Part shown: positions 1 to 10,368 of the stretch, piece after piece | Layout of the letters: every line of letters starts with the position of its first letter | How positions within the stretch are numbered: the first letter of the stretch is position 1 | Source: Phanerodontia chrysosporium | Taxonomy: Eukaryota > Basidiomycota > Agaricomycetes > Polyporales > Phanerochaetaceae | NCBI GenBank assembly: GCA_001910725.1 | Contig: MJGA01000021.1 | Span: 310,001-374,000 of the forward strand | Direction: 5' to 3' | Length of the DNA: 64,000 nucleotides | The notes under the pieces: model-generated | The model's database searches: none | What the model was told of the DNA's origin: nothing | Seen by the model: only the letters and a program-made list of their open reading frames with translations | Translations under genes and position numbers: made by a program

Positions 1-952
1 TTGATGAAAAAGACAGGGGAGGCGATCGGAGACTTGCTGGGGACGATATAGCCCTTGGCAAGTGCGTCGTCAATGAACCGTTGTAGTTCTTCATTCTCAA
101 TCGGGGACATAGGGTAAACCTTCGATTTGATCGAGGCCGGGGCGTCCGGGACGAGATCTATCGCGTGGTCCCAAGGCTGATGCTTCGGAAGGTGGTGCGA
201 TTCCTCTTCGGAGAACACCTTCTTGTGTCGGTGGTACTCCTTGGGAACCAGTTCTTCGAACGTCTTGGCGTACTTCTCGCGATTGGCTTCGACAGCGATC
301 GCTTGCGAGTAAGTGTAGCCGGCGAGAATCCAGACTTCGTCCTTGGCGTCCTCAACAATGCCTGCTCGAAGCCATTCACGGCGTTCGGAGCGGTTGGCGT
401 CAATCTGGTGGATACCGAAAACCAGGGTGTCCTCAGCTCCGCCGCGGAGCTGAAACTGGACATCTCCCGTTTCCCAGTCGATGTTCGGATTCCATTTCTT
501 GAGCCACGGAAGTCCGAGGATGACGTCCTCTGGACCAATGTTCATGACAAGAAACTCCTCCTTAAACGTGTAAGAACCCACAGTGAGCTGGAGTCTGGCA
601 CGACGTGTGATAGATCCTGCTTCGTTCTTGGTTCCGTCGATGTTGTATAATGTAATTTCCCTTTTGAGTAGTACCGTGAGAATCTTATGCTGCTTGCAGA
701 AGTCTTCGTGGATGAACAGCGAAGTCGCACCGGAGTCAATCATTGCAGGCGTGCGAATAGTTTTATTGATCCCGGTGAGCTTTACTGGTATACGGTAGTG
801 ATTCAAGAAAGGGTCTAATACGGATATTGTACACGAGCGGATAGAGTCCGAAATGTCCTGTGGGTCTAACGAAGGCGCCGGAGTTGAATCCGGGCTTGAC
901 GAAACAGGGACCGACGATGCGGCGTCACTCCGGCCCCTTAAGCAAAATCCCC
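1..952 (-). CDS. gypsy Pol polyprotein: aspartic protease and start of reverse transcriptase (partial)
   Basis: The minus-strand frame is open from about 952 to the window edge. It lies one frame back (-1) from gag and overlaps its end. The retroviral-type protease active site MIDSGATS is encoded near 727-750, preceded by FLNHYRIPVKLTG. The start of reverse transcriptase is recognisable in the last 100 bases, with YPMSPIENEELQRFIDD followed by LAKGYIVPSKSPIASP. RNase H and integrase would lie to the left of the window. The -1 arrangement suggests programmed frameshifting, but the bases at the gag end (GGATTTTGCTTAA) are not a classical slippery heptamer. I see no stop in the visible part. Confidence 0.85.
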
Positions 953-2113
953 GAGCTGCTTCTGTATCAGAGCCAGCTGATCACGGAGGGCGGCGATCGC
1001 GGCGCTCTGGTCGTCGGACGAGCTGCCGGAAGACGAGGGGACCGGAGACGAGGAGTCCTGCGAGGTTTCCGAAGACGAGGCGTGGACAGCGGCGGTAGCG
1101 GGGGCAGTTCTTGGCTTGCCCTCGAGGCAGGCGCGGCAGACGCGAGACCAGTGACCCTTCCTGCCACAGTGGTTGCAGACCGAGTCGCGGTGGACGGGGT
1201 CCATGGACTTGTGGGACTTTGAGCCGCAGACCTTGCAGCGATCCTTCATGACGGCGTCGAACTGGCGCTTGAGATCCGTGCCGGTGAGACCCTTAAACAG
1301 CTCGTCGATATTCGAGGCATCGATGTCCATCGCGCTCGGGTCGCGGAAGGCGCACGTCGACGAGCTAGCCGGAGTTGAGGACGCCTTGCCCTGTTGCGCC
1401 AAGAGATCTTGCGAGAGCTTGTCCTTTGACCGATCGACGGCGAAACCTGCATTCTTGAGCTCGTCATATGTCTCGGGGCCTTTGCCGGTGCTGGGGTTGA
1501 CCATGTACGAGATCCGCTCGAGGTAGTCCTTGTTGAACTTCGTCCGTAGCCGGGCTGCCAGATCTTCAGAGGTGAGCTTCGTGCGACCGGCGAGAGATTG
1601 GAACTCCGCAAAGAACTCCGCGAACCGACGATTGCCTTGCGTGCACGCCTGTAGCTTGCTGAGGGCCTCGGCCTTCTCGTCAACGGGCTCGAACCGGTTC
1701 TTGAAAGCTTTCCAGAACTGGGCGCGAGAACCTCCGAACAACTGAGTGCCGTCTGCCGCTTGCTCGATGTACTGTCGTGCCCATTCAGCGGCTTCGTCCT
1801 GCATGAAGGAGAGGGCGCCAACGATCCATTTCTGGCCGTCTACCATGATCTGTCCAGTGTTGGGGTCGCGTTCGAGGTTGCCGTTGACGTCGCGCTTGCC
1901 GAACTTCTCTGGTTGCCCATCGGCGTAGATGCGATAGGCGGCGCGGAAGAGACGGGCCGTGTCAGAACCTTTCCCTTTGAACGGAGTGGGCTTCTCGACG
2001 AAGGGGAGCTCCTTGTTCGCGTTAACCGTTGCGTTGACCGTTGTCCGATTGGTACCGATAGCCTGGGCCAGAGTGTTGACCGTGTTGGTGAGCTGCGTCA
2101 TCGCCTGGGCCAT
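938..2113 (-). CDS. gypsy Gag with CCHC zinc knuckle
   Basis: This 391-residue frame holds a capsid-like region (FVEKPTPFKGKGSDTARLF, then QFWKAFKNRFEPVDEKAEAL) followed by a CCHC zinc knuckle (CNHCGRKGHWSRVC). The tail is Ser-rich and ends in LGDFA. Gag packages the element RNA. The ATG at 2113 is probably not the original start. A Pro/Ser-rich frame beginning MSSTPGGAPPGPAPPDP at 2186 runs straight into it but in another frame, with an A4 run (TTTT on the plus strand, 2113-2116) at the switch. This copy therefore seems to carry one extra base near its N-terminus. Confidence 0.85.
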   Translation of the reverse strand: MAQAMTQLTNTVNTLAQAIGTNRTTVNATVNANKELPFVEKPTPFKGKGSDTARLFRAAYRIYADGQPEKFGKRDVNGNLERDPNTGQIMVDGQKWIVGALSFMQDEAAEWARQYIEQAADGTQLFGGSRAQFWKAFKNRFEPVDEKAEALSKLQACTQGNRRFAEFFAEFQSLAGRTKLTSEDLAARLRTKFNKDYLERISYMVNPSTGKGPETYDELKNAGFAVDRSKDKLSQDLLAQQGKASSTPASSSTCAFRDPSAMDIDASNIDELFKGLTGTDLKRQFDAVMKDRCKVCGSKSHKSMDPVHRDSVCNHCGRKGHWSRVCRACLEGKPRTAPATAAVHASSSETSQDSSSPVPSSSGSSSDDQSAAIAALRDQLALIQKQLGDFA

Positions 2114-2614
2114 TTTGCAGGAGGGCAGCAGAAACGGGGTCGGGAGGCGCCGGACCGGGCGGTGCTCCGCCGGGAGTGCTCGACATATTGGGGGAACGGG
2201 GAGTGTTGGCTCCTGAGTGAGCGCGGGAGAGATCGAGGGGCGAAGGGACTGGTTCGTGGTCGGAGAGGACGGAGCCGAGCGATGTCTCAGGAGACGAGTG
2301 GTGGCTGCTGTCCGGGGGACTGTGATCGGGAGTATTCGGGGTAGTAGCGGAGGCGCGGGCGAATTCTAGCCGCTGCGCAAAACGAGGGCGCTCGAATTGT
2401 GTTTCTCAGTCGCTAGGCGGAACCGGGAGTAGCGGAGGGGCAGTCTCTCAATGAGGGCAGGGCTGTTGACTGCACTCTCTGACTTCTCGATAGCCGTTGT
2501 TCTCCTCGATGTGGAGATCAGCGGCGGCAGTGGCGCCGTTCTCTGTGGTTCGCCCGAAGAGGTGCAGACAATTCGAACAATCGAAATCCAGAGCGACAGA
2601 GAATGTATTTTATG

Positions 2615-3361
2615 CTAATCGAAATAACCAGCCTCGTACACGATGTTCAACTGTCCCACGATGCGACGGAAGTTTCGCCTTAAACCGATGAACGAAATGT
2701 CACCAATTTGAGCGAGACCGAGCTCGTATTGGTGCCACTCCTTAAATGTGGTGGTGGGGGCGAGACGACTGAGTTCGGCGCGGATCTGGCGGAGTCGTTC
2801 GAACAGGAGGTGGAAGTGGTGGGCGTGGTCGCTGTTGACGATGAGGAGCAGATCGACCTCCTCGATGGCCTTGAGACACTTGATAGTCGCGTCGAGCTTG
2901 GGCATGAAGATGTTGACGAGGTCGGTGGGGGAGTACTTGGGGATGTCGATGCCGACAGGTTTGCGGGCGATGGGCTCGTACGTCGGGGCGGCGCTGAGGC
3001 GCTCTGCCAAACTGAGCTTCGAGGAGGAGGCGGCTACGGCGGCCTGAGCTTCTTGCGCCTCGCGTTGGCGTTGCTCGCGGATGCGGTTGCCTACGAGCTG
3101 TTCGACCTCACGAGCCTCGCGGACGGCGGTCCAGTTGATGGAGGGAACGGAAGGCGGAGGCTGGGGAAGCGTAAACACGTACTTGACGACCGCTTTGACT
3201 TTGCGGTCAGTCCACTTGACGGGGTTGCCGGCCTCGCGACGACGTTGGAGGCGGTCGAAAATGCGCTGGGGGATATGGTCCTTGAGGAGAGGTGCGTTCA
3301 GGGGCGGAGAGGCCGCGCTTCGACGAACGTCTTTCGGCACTGCAAATGCAAGCCTTAGCAA
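2615..3361 (-). CDS. leader reading frame between LTR and gag, unknown product
   Basis: This open minus-strand frame of about 248 codons lies between the LTR and gag. Its first codon is TTG, so the true start is either a later ATG or an upstream spliced exon. A possible AG acceptor (TTTGCAG) lies just before the sequence encoding VPKDVRRSAAS. The product is charged and probably helical (EVEQLVGNRIREQRQREA; LLFERLRQIRAELSRL), without cysteines or a zinc knuckle, and ends EAGYFD. I do not recognise it. It could be an extra element gene or the N-terminal part of a longer gag. Confidence 0.45.
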   Translation of the reverse strand: MLRLAFAVPKDVRRSAASPPLNAPLLKDHIPQRIFDRLQRRREAGNPVKWTDRKVKAVVKYVFTLPQPPPSVPSINWTAVREAREVEQLVGNRIREQRQREAQEAQAAVAASSSKLSLAERLSAAPTYEPIARKPVGIDIPKYSPTDLVNIFMPKLDATIKCLKAIEEVDLLLIVNSDHAHHFHLLFERLRQIRAELSRLAPTTTFKEWHQYELGLAQIGDISFIGLRRNFRRIVGQLNIVYEAGYFD

Positions 3362-3598
3362 TGTGTACGGAGTGAGCAGGCTGCTCGACTACGACGTACT
3401 CGCTTTAATCGGAGGGGATAAACTTTTTTAAACGGTATTTGGGGGGAGCGGTAGGGAAGGAATTGCCTAGGGCACCCAAGAGATCTCGACCTAATGTCGC
3501 GGAGCAGGGGCTCAACGCTACACGAGGGAGGACGGATGGGGACGACGACGACTGGGCGCAGCGAAGCGAATCACGTGGCGATGAACTAACTTGCGCAG

Positions 3599-3676
3599 CT
3601 GTCCGTATTGACCAAGTTATATTAGCGATGTATACTACGATACAAACAACGGGCTTACCTGTCCGTATTGACCAAG
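3599..3676. repeat. 18-base direct repeat at the inner LTR edge
   Basis: CTGTCCGTATTGACCAAG occurs at 3599-3616 and again, identically, at 3659-3676. It may mark a short duplication at the LTR inner boundary. It is what makes the boundary ambiguous. Confidence 0.75.
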
Positions 3677-3712
3677 AGGTCGAGATGACGGATAGGAGCG
3701 AGGAGTGCTACT

Positions 3713-3720
3713 CTTATATA
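3713..3720 (-). promoter_or_regulatory. TATA box of the LTR promoter
   Basis: The minus strand reads GTATATAAGAG here, followed about 20-40 bases downstream by the C/T-rich stretch CACTCCTCGCTCCTATCC, where a U3/R boundary would be expected. This is the likely start-site region for element RNA. Confidence 0.5.
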
Positions 3721-3785
3721 CTACAGGAGTTCAGGGCAGGCTATACGATTACATAAGCTGATGGGCAGTGCTCTGCATAGCCATC

Positions 3786-3888
3786 GAGGCTGCGACGCGG
3801 GCTGCGCGGCGAGGCTGTGTTGGGGCTATGTCACGAGGCTGTGTCAGCTGGCAGTGTCTCGAGGCTGCGTCGGGCCGAGGCTGTGTCA
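3786..3888. repeat. five GAGGCTGYG units in the LTR U3
   Basis: GAGGCTGCGA, GAGGCTGTGT, GAGGCTGTGT, GAGGCTGCGT and GAGGCTGTGT start at 3786, 3811, 3835, 3861 and 3877. The first four are spaced 24-26 bases apart, the last 16. They lie upstream of the LTR TATA box in the transcribed direction. Confidence 0.7.
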
Positions 3889-4189
3889 TCAGGCTGATCA
3901 GCTCGGCGTGTCTCGGCGAGGGGAGTCATCAAGGTTGACAGTGCTTCCTCGGCGATCCGGGGGACCGGTTGCAAGGCAGACCGGTGATCCGGGCAGTGTC
4001 TGAGCGCGCAGCAGGATGCGCTGGCGTCTATGGGTGATGCGCCATCAGGGCGCTGGCGCTGAGTGGCCAGGCGCTGAGTGTGGGCGGCTAGGACTCCAGA
4101 CGGCGCGAGGGCTGCTCGCCCGTTGGATTAATCGAGGAAAATAGCTGAAAATCGGCGAAAAATAGGGCTGCGCCGTCACATCCGTGACA

Positions 4190-4988
4190 ACTGGTCTGGC
4201 AGTAACTAAAAGGCATTTTGAGTCACAATTTCTGACTGTTTGAGCATATACGCACCGATTGCCCCGAGCTATCATGGTCTGTACAGTCATGGCCTTGCAC
4301 GACGCGTGAAGTTTCGGAGGACCTAGCGGGAGGCGGAGGCGGAGGCGCGCTGGATACAGCGTGCTGCGCTGCAGATGTATAAGCAGTCTGCGCACCATTT
4401 ACCTGGCTTAAAGCCTAGCAAAGGACAAAAACGTGAGGCTGCAATTAGAGCGTATATGGCGTGCCTTACTTTGTACTTCCGATATTTATTGGTGACCAAA
4501 TCCAGCTTTTGCTGTATGTCCAGAACCTTGCATACACTATATTAAGCCCGCTTACATTCCGAGATGATTGGGGCTGTACGTTACTTTTTTCTCAAGCCCT
4601 TCCTCCCTCAGGCGTGACTGCTGACGCTGGTCGCGTAAGTCTTCATTGCTCTTGGTAAGCTCTTGAACCTGACGTTCTAACGCATTGCAATGTCGATATT
4701 GGGAAGCTAGCTTGTCTTCTAATTCCAGCTTGCGACGAGTGCTGGAGGCCTCGTTCTGTTTGAGCTGCTCTTCTAATTCGACCACTCTCTCTTGCGCGTC
4801 GTTGTAGACGACGATTTGTTGGTCAAGTCGTGAGCCCATCTCGAGTATAGTGTTCTGCAATTCCATCAGCTGTATGCGCGCCTAGGAATGCAGAAGCGAT
4901 CATCAAACATGTGTATCCGGTACGTGGGCCCAAGTCCACTCACCTTGCAGCCAGGCCAACGACATTCCGTCTCGTCCACCCGACTATA
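4190..4988 (-). pseudogene. middle part of a disrupted coiled-coil gene (copy A)
   Basis: This is the part of coiled-coil gene copy A left of the Plavaka insertion. Reading leftward from the TA at 4988, an exon ends in ECRWPGCK before a GTGAGT donor. An acceptor (TTCCTAG) is followed by an exon beginning ARIQLMELQNTILEMG, then a long coiled coil (ERVVELEEQLKQNEASS; ELTKSNEDLRDQRQQSRLRE). A further exon encodes VLDIQQKLDLVTNKYRKYK and another a proline run (SSAPPPPPPARSS). Each block has a counterpart in the intact-looking copies at 29.8 and 32.3 kb. The conserved C-terminal domain is missing because the gypsy LTR begins at 4189. Confidence 0.7.
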
Positions 4989-5228
4989 CATCAGCAATTT
5001 ACCGGCGGCGCTTGCAATACTGTAGTACTGATTGCTGTGGCAAGTTCACAAAGCGCTGCAAGACCACGGTCTCTGTTCAAGACCGCTCAATTTTGGTAAG
5101 ATGTATGGTAAGCGGTCAGACAAGGTACCTTCGATAAGGCTTGTGTTGGACTTCAGTCGTTAAGTGTCACCAAGCGCACCAAGCCCTCGAGAGCTTCTCG
5201 CTGGGCGGTGAACATTATATTAATGTCA

Positions 5229-8200
5229 CTAAGTATCACAAATGTGAAGTAACTCATGGGCGTGGTGGTCGATATAGTGGTTGACATAGTAAGCACTGAA
5301 ACAGTCGAGTGAATTAGAGAAATGGAAGTGCGAGGGAAGCTGCTGAGTGCCGTAAACAGGAATAAGATGCGCCGCACGCATAATCGAGTCAAGGTGGATG
5401 ATGGACACTTCTCGGCTTCCGTCATCGAGTAAATCGGGCTCTACAACCCAGAGTCCGGTGGCGTCATCGGGAGCGGTGTCAACTAGAGAGAACCATTCTA
5501 CTAATGCGCAAGAATAGCTTTCATCCTCATGCTTGAATGAGAACAACAGTTTTATTCACACAACCTGGAGCCCAAGCATACCGGGTAGCGAGTGGTCTTT
5601 GACGGCAAAGGCGCAATCTCGACGTTCCCCTTCACCGCGCCACGAGGGAGTCGACCGAAGGTATTCAGCTCGCATGCCATGTATGCCGCTCGGGTCACTC
5701 GGGCTGTAGAAGATCGCTCTAGCGGAGTGATATGTGAAGACATGTGCGTCGGGATCAATGTCTGGGCATGAAAGGATATCTTGAGCAGTCGCGATGTCGC
5801 CATGAGCGCACTTCTGGTCTGCCAAAAATTGGCGCACGAGCTCGATAAAATTCGGACAAGCGACATGGTCACCGAGAGCTTGCAAAGACCGTGGATAGGG
5901 CGCACGTTCTGGGGCAATGTGAGAACGTGACAATACGGAAGCTGGATCATGGCTTACGTGGAGTCCGGGCAAGGTCAACTGTGCCGACAACCCTTGGACC
6001 TTCGATTATCTCGACATCATCGTTCTCGGCAGAGATCGTTGTCGAGCCTGCAACATTGGAGGCCACAGTCGGCAGCAATATTGGTACATGAGACTCATGG
6101 GCGTGGTGAGCAGGTGTGGTGTGTATGGACAGATCGGAGGCCGGTGAATGCTCAGATGAAAGGCTGCGCAAGTAAGACACCGAAGCATCTGACAAGACGT
6201 CGCTGCCGCGTAGCATCCCACGGTCTGTAAAGTCAGCTCGTGCTGCGCTCAACTTGTCGAGTCTTTGGTTTGTAAGTAGCATTTGACGGAGTGCGTTGAA
6301 CCGATTCGAGCGCCTCCACGATTCCTTCACAGCCTTGATGTGCTTTGACTCGGTAATGCTCGTGCAGAGACCATTAGGGGCGCCGTACTCCTCGATAAGT
6401 CTGTGGTAATGCTTCAACGAATGCTGACGGGGTAGTGCAAAGTCGGCTCAGACGCCAGCGGCGACAAAGATCTCACGGTGCTGGTGAAACCGGCTGAGGG
6501 CAGAATCAATCTGTCGAAGAGTGTCTTGCGTGATGATAGAACGCCGTACAAGGTAGCAAAAGTCGAGAAACGCCACAAAGGTTTGGACGACTGCGTCAGG
6601 GACGAGGCCGGTGATGGCAGGGATGTACACCTTCATTAGCGCCTTCGAATCGTCGCCAGTCCACTGCTTAAACCGCCGATCGTCATGGAAATGACGGAGC
6701 CCAGGAAACGCAGGTGTAGCAGCAATTCTGAGTTCATATTCAGATACTCTGACGCCATACGAGAAAGCGATTGATCGTCACATACCTGCGGTCTATCTCG
6801 TCCAGGACTGTGTTCATTGCAGCATCGGATCCACCGTTAACCCTCTTCACGTACTCGCCCACCCAGGTGACCAGGTGATCTTTGAAAGTTCCCTTGATCA
6901 CTTGATGCAGCAAGTCTGGTGAGATCATCTCATGGATGTCGGCACGAGGAAAGTCATTTGTGAAGGGCTAGTTGGCCAACAACGACATGAGCTGAATATA
7001 TTATGGGCAATGCTAGCTATGCAGCTTACCACTACGTCCCCATGTATTCCGAACTCATTGTAGAGCGTTTCTGTTGAGAGTAGCTCAACCAAGACGTTGT
7101 CGAGGTCTCGAGATCGACATGGTGGATCTCCGCCGTCAAGGTCTTTTTTGTGCGCAAGACATCTACAAGCGACGAGATATGATGATTAGCAGTGACGAAA
7201 TCACAGTCAGGGGCGACTCACTTCGGGCACCAGCCTTGTACAATTCCCGTCAAGAGAGCCTGCTCTGGATAGTCGGCAATATACGGCCCAAGACAGTATA
7301 TACCCCGACGAAAATGTCCATCAGGGCATCGAAAAACGTGAGGCTCCGATGCACCTGGCTTTAAGCTTTGCAAAATGAAGGCGAGAGAACGGTGAAAGAG
7401 CTGTCGACGAAAAGATGCAAAGGCAGCACTCCTGTCGTGCTTCCGCTCACCTATATATGAGTAAGTATTCAGTCGAGCTCTTCGAAAAAATAAACTGCAA
7501 CATACACTTCGGAGTAGCCAGAAACCCGATGAGAGCAACAGCACCACGGTGTGATCGACGAAGCGCATTGGATATGTTGCCGAGTGACATGTAAAGTGGG
7601 TAGAAGTCGTTCTGCCCTGTCGCAACCGAAACGGTCGTTTTGTCGCTGCCGAGAATGACTGGTATGATGATAGCTCCATGATTCTTGGGATCTTTAGCTA
7701 GCTGATCGGCCTGCCGCCACGCCCAGTCCCCTGACATGAAGTCGGAGTAGACGCGTTCTTGTTTGTTGTCAAAGTCACGGTGCGGTACAGGGTCGAAGTC
7801 AGAGGCGAAAGAGGGGTTGCTGAGCATTTGTTCGATGACTGCGTGAGGATCTCGGAAATGAACCTCATAATCCGCAGTCATCCAACTCGGCGGAGTGCCC
7901 TCAGGTAGGCTTCCAGTGTAGCGAGTGGAGAAGGACTGCCATTGGACATTGCCGACCTTGATAGCATCAATCGTAGCATAGAGATCGACTGGAGATGCGA
8001 ACGGTGGAGTGTCACCGTGCGGGACCAGCAGTGCACCAATGATGTCGAGAAGTTGCTGGGTGCCACTCGCAGAGAGCTGTTCTTTCTTGTATATGAAATC
8101 TGCTAGTTCGAACTCGGCTCGACTACGGAATGGATACCAACCATCGTCCGAGGTCCACGCTGGTGGTGGCGGTGAGCCAGAATGAAGCAGAACACCCTCC

Positions 8201-8566
8201 TTGTCACAAGGAGCACCTGGATCGCAAGAGTCAGGATTGCATACAATGGACAATGAAAATAACTATACCGTTCATGTCCTGATGATAAACCTTGTAGCTT
8301 TTCGACGGCCCTTGCTCAGCTGCTGGGACGGGATTTCTCGCAGATTGATGATCGCAGTCACGGTTCTGGTTGTCCGAATCCAGCATGTCTTCAACTTCAG
8401 ACTCTGCCGTAACCTCGAAGATTCCGGGTGGTGATTGGTTGAGATATTCACAGGCACGGTGCATTGCACGAACATGCCGTTTCAGGCTGCCTTGACTTGT
8501 CGCGCGAAAGTCACAGTTGTCATGTATACAGGGATATCGATATGGTTTGAAGACAGGTCGAGGCAT
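5229..8566 (-). pseudogene. Plavaka-type transposase, two premature TGA codons
   Basis: The multi-exon gene starts at ATG 8566 with a C2H2 finger (CIHDNCDFRATSQGSLKRHV). The transposase core follows: WYPFRSRAEFELADFIYKK, YTGSLPEGTPPSWMTADYEV, FMSGDWAWRQADQLAKDP, VILGSDKTTVSVATGQNDF, CPDGHFRRGIYCLGPYIAD, ISPDLLHQVIKGTFKDHLV and TSITESKHIKAVKESWRRS. It ends in YYVNHYIDHHAHELLH. Introns with GT..AG ends join these blocks, for example one of 50 bases just before QRAPYPRSLQALGD. Two in-frame TGA codons (6448-6450 and 5556-5558) sit where CGA (Arg) is expected. The copy is probably inactive. Confidence 0.85.
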
Positions 8567-8810
8567 AATGTGAGTGCTACTTGCAAGCAGTAGAAGATAG
8601 AGCAGTACGGCTGTGTATCCAGTTCAGCGAGAGACAGGACAAGAGTCAAGAGAAGCATCACCTCATCACTAGCGCCGGACGGGCTAGAGCTTTCCGCGCC
8701 GCGCCGCACTTGTGAAAGAAGCCAGGACCCTGCATAAGCTCCGAAAGGGCTTCAGAAACCCGCGACGTGGCCCTTGTCTCCATCCACACTCCATCCCATA
8801 AACTGTTCTC
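8567..8810. promoter_or_regulatory. divergent promoter region of the Plavaka element
   Basis: These 244 bases separate the transposase start (8566, minus) from the partner gene start (8811, plus) and must hold both promoters. I see no clear TATA box on either strand. Confidence 0.4.
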
Positions 8811-9922
8811 ATGGCGCCTCCGAGGAAGAACACGTCCAAGGTCGCACCATCGTCAGACTCTGCTGAACAGAGTGTTACCCCATGCCCATCTTCGCAACGC
8901 ATGCGCACACGCTCCAGTAACGCCAACAAGCACCCTGGCCTGGTTGATCTCGATGACGACGAGGACCGAAGCAGCACCACCAGACGAGGCGGTCGACGTG
9001 GTGGCGGGGCAAGGACCACAAAGAATGCAGACGACATGAACAGCCTGGTGTCTGGGATGACGAAAGACCAGCAGTTGGCTCTCATGAGAGCGATCCAAGT
9101 TGCCATGCATGGAGATGACATACCTCAAGGTGCAGTCACCACGCTTGAGGAGCACCGCCAGTCCGTTGCCACAGAGGAGGATCCTTCGAGACAGGGTAAT
9201 TACTGATTATGCTACCCTGTAAACTAGACTCGTGCTTACTATGATATCGACGGCAGACATGGCAACACCGAAGGCTACGCGTGCCAACTCTCGGGAGAAG
9301 ACAGAGGAGCTTGAACCATGCTATGAAGACATGGACAAAGCTCTAGAGCGTCCTATGCCACTACACTGAGTAAGCATACAAGAGCTAACACAACATGCCA
9401 TGCACAGCTACTTATGCTTGAAGGAGACATACGGTCAGCTGGATATCGTAGAAGATCACGACAGGCCTGAGATCTTCTCTCCAAACAAGTTCGCCGACTT
9501 CGAGCGGATCGTAGACGAGCCCACAGGCGACAACTTGGGTATCAAATCAATGAGGGACCTGAAGAGTCAACCGTCATCAGTAAAGCGGCACGGAAAGCGC
9601 AAGGCTACGGAGGAACGTACCAATTCAGACCCCGAGGACAACCCAGACCATATGGACCTTGACGATGAGCCGCATGTGACAGTGTACGTGGTCCTGAGTG
9701 TTACAGTACTGTAACTGACCATGACCTTAAGCCCTAGTATCCGTCCAAAGAAGAAATCACGTACCAGTATACAGGGCGGCCTGCTTCCTGACTGGGAAAT
9801 GCGAGTCGCTGGCCCTTCCGTTGGCCCGTCACTGCATTCTACCCAGGGCCGTACTCCTACCTCGTCATCTAGTCAAGGAGATACTACCATCTCGGCCCAA
9901 GCAACTTCGCCTCCTGCGAAAC
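8811..9922 (+). pseudogene. 5' part of Plavaka partner gene (DUF6532-like), interrupted by hAT
   Basis: ATG 8811 opens a basic, low-complexity frame (MAPPRKNTSKVAPSS; SSQRMRTRSSNANKHPGLVD; a Gly/Arg run; then DQQLALMRAIQVAMHG). Further exons around 9400-9690 and 9736-9922 are charged and disordered, with nuclear-signal-like stretches (KRHGKRKATEER; RPKKKSRTSI). The frame runs into the hAT target duplication at 9915-9922 and resumes in phase at 14821. Role unknown; its place in the transposon suggests a mobility accessory factor or a maintained passenger. Confidence 0.6.
9915..9922. repeat. left 8-base target duplication of hAT
   Basis: TGCGAAAC, identical to 14813-14820. Eight bases is the usual hAT target duplication length. 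Confidence 0.95.
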
Positions 9923-9930
9923 TAGTGTTG

Positions 9931-10090
9931 CCGGGGTTCGGTTTAGTTCGGTTCATCGAACTCTAAGGCTGAACCCGAACCCGAACCTGTGAGCAGAGCC
10001 CGAACCTGAACCTGAACCTGAACTGGACCCTTGCCGAACAGGTTCAAGGGTCCAGTTCGGGTTCACGAGCAGGTTCGAACCCAGAACCAC
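9931..10090. repeat. left subterminal GGTTC/GAACC array
   Basis: This stretch contains many copies of GGTTC, GAACC and GAACCTGAACCTGAAC on both strands, including the near palindrome CAGGTTCAAGGGTCCAGTTC. It mirrors 14636-14805. Subterminal repeats of hAT elements are known transposase binding sites, and that is the likely role. Confidence 0.7.
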
Positions 10091-10368
10091 ATCTATTAAT
10101 GTAAATATTGTGTAATATATGCTACATACCTTTATGCGACGCCCTTAGATTGCGAGGACAGCTCGAACGGTGCGGCAGAGTGAGCACGAAAGGCACAGCG
10201 CCAGTACCAGCGTGGCAGGACCCTAGATACTGCCGGGACCCAGTGGACTCTTGACCGCAGGCTGTACTCGCGCTGCTCGCCACGCCTCTGCCATTGCACT
10301 CGACAGTGTTCTGAGGTCTGTATTCGAGTAAAATAAACATTAAGAGTAAAGAAATACAATGTAAGACA

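Larger units (their letters stand above)
1..4189 (-). mobile_element. Ty3/gypsy LTR retrotransposon, truncated by the window edge
   Basis: Read on the minus strand, the order is LTR (outer edge at 4189), a leader reading frame, gag, then protease and the start of reverse transcriptase, which run off the window at base 1. The LTR outer end reads TGTCACGGATGTGACGGCGC, typical of basidiomycete gypsy LTRs as I remember them. The far LTR and target duplication lie outside the window, so length and age cannot be judged. The bases just outside 4189 belong to a broken coiled-coil gene, so the element appears to have inserted into that gene. Confidence 0.85.
3600..4189 (-). repeat. 5' LTR of the gypsy element
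   Basis: The outer edge at 4189 is supported by the TGTCAC terminus and by the switch to coiled-coil gene sequence. The inner edge is uncertain. A TGT...ACA pair would place it at 3600, or at 3660 because the last 18 bases are repeated there. Neither end is followed by an obvious TGG-starting tRNA primer site. The LTR contains a TATA box and a block of five short repeats. Confidence 0.6.

Noticed and set aside
165..650. 161-codon plus-strand frame
   Set aside because: Antisense to the gypsy protease region.
938..960. classical -1 slippery heptamer at the gag/pol overlap
   Set aside because: The frames differ by -1, but the bases do not fit X XXY YYZ in the gag frame, so I report only the frame relation.
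3780..3920. satellite or centromere repeat
   Set aside because: The repeat block is only five short units and lies inside an LTR next to its TATA box.
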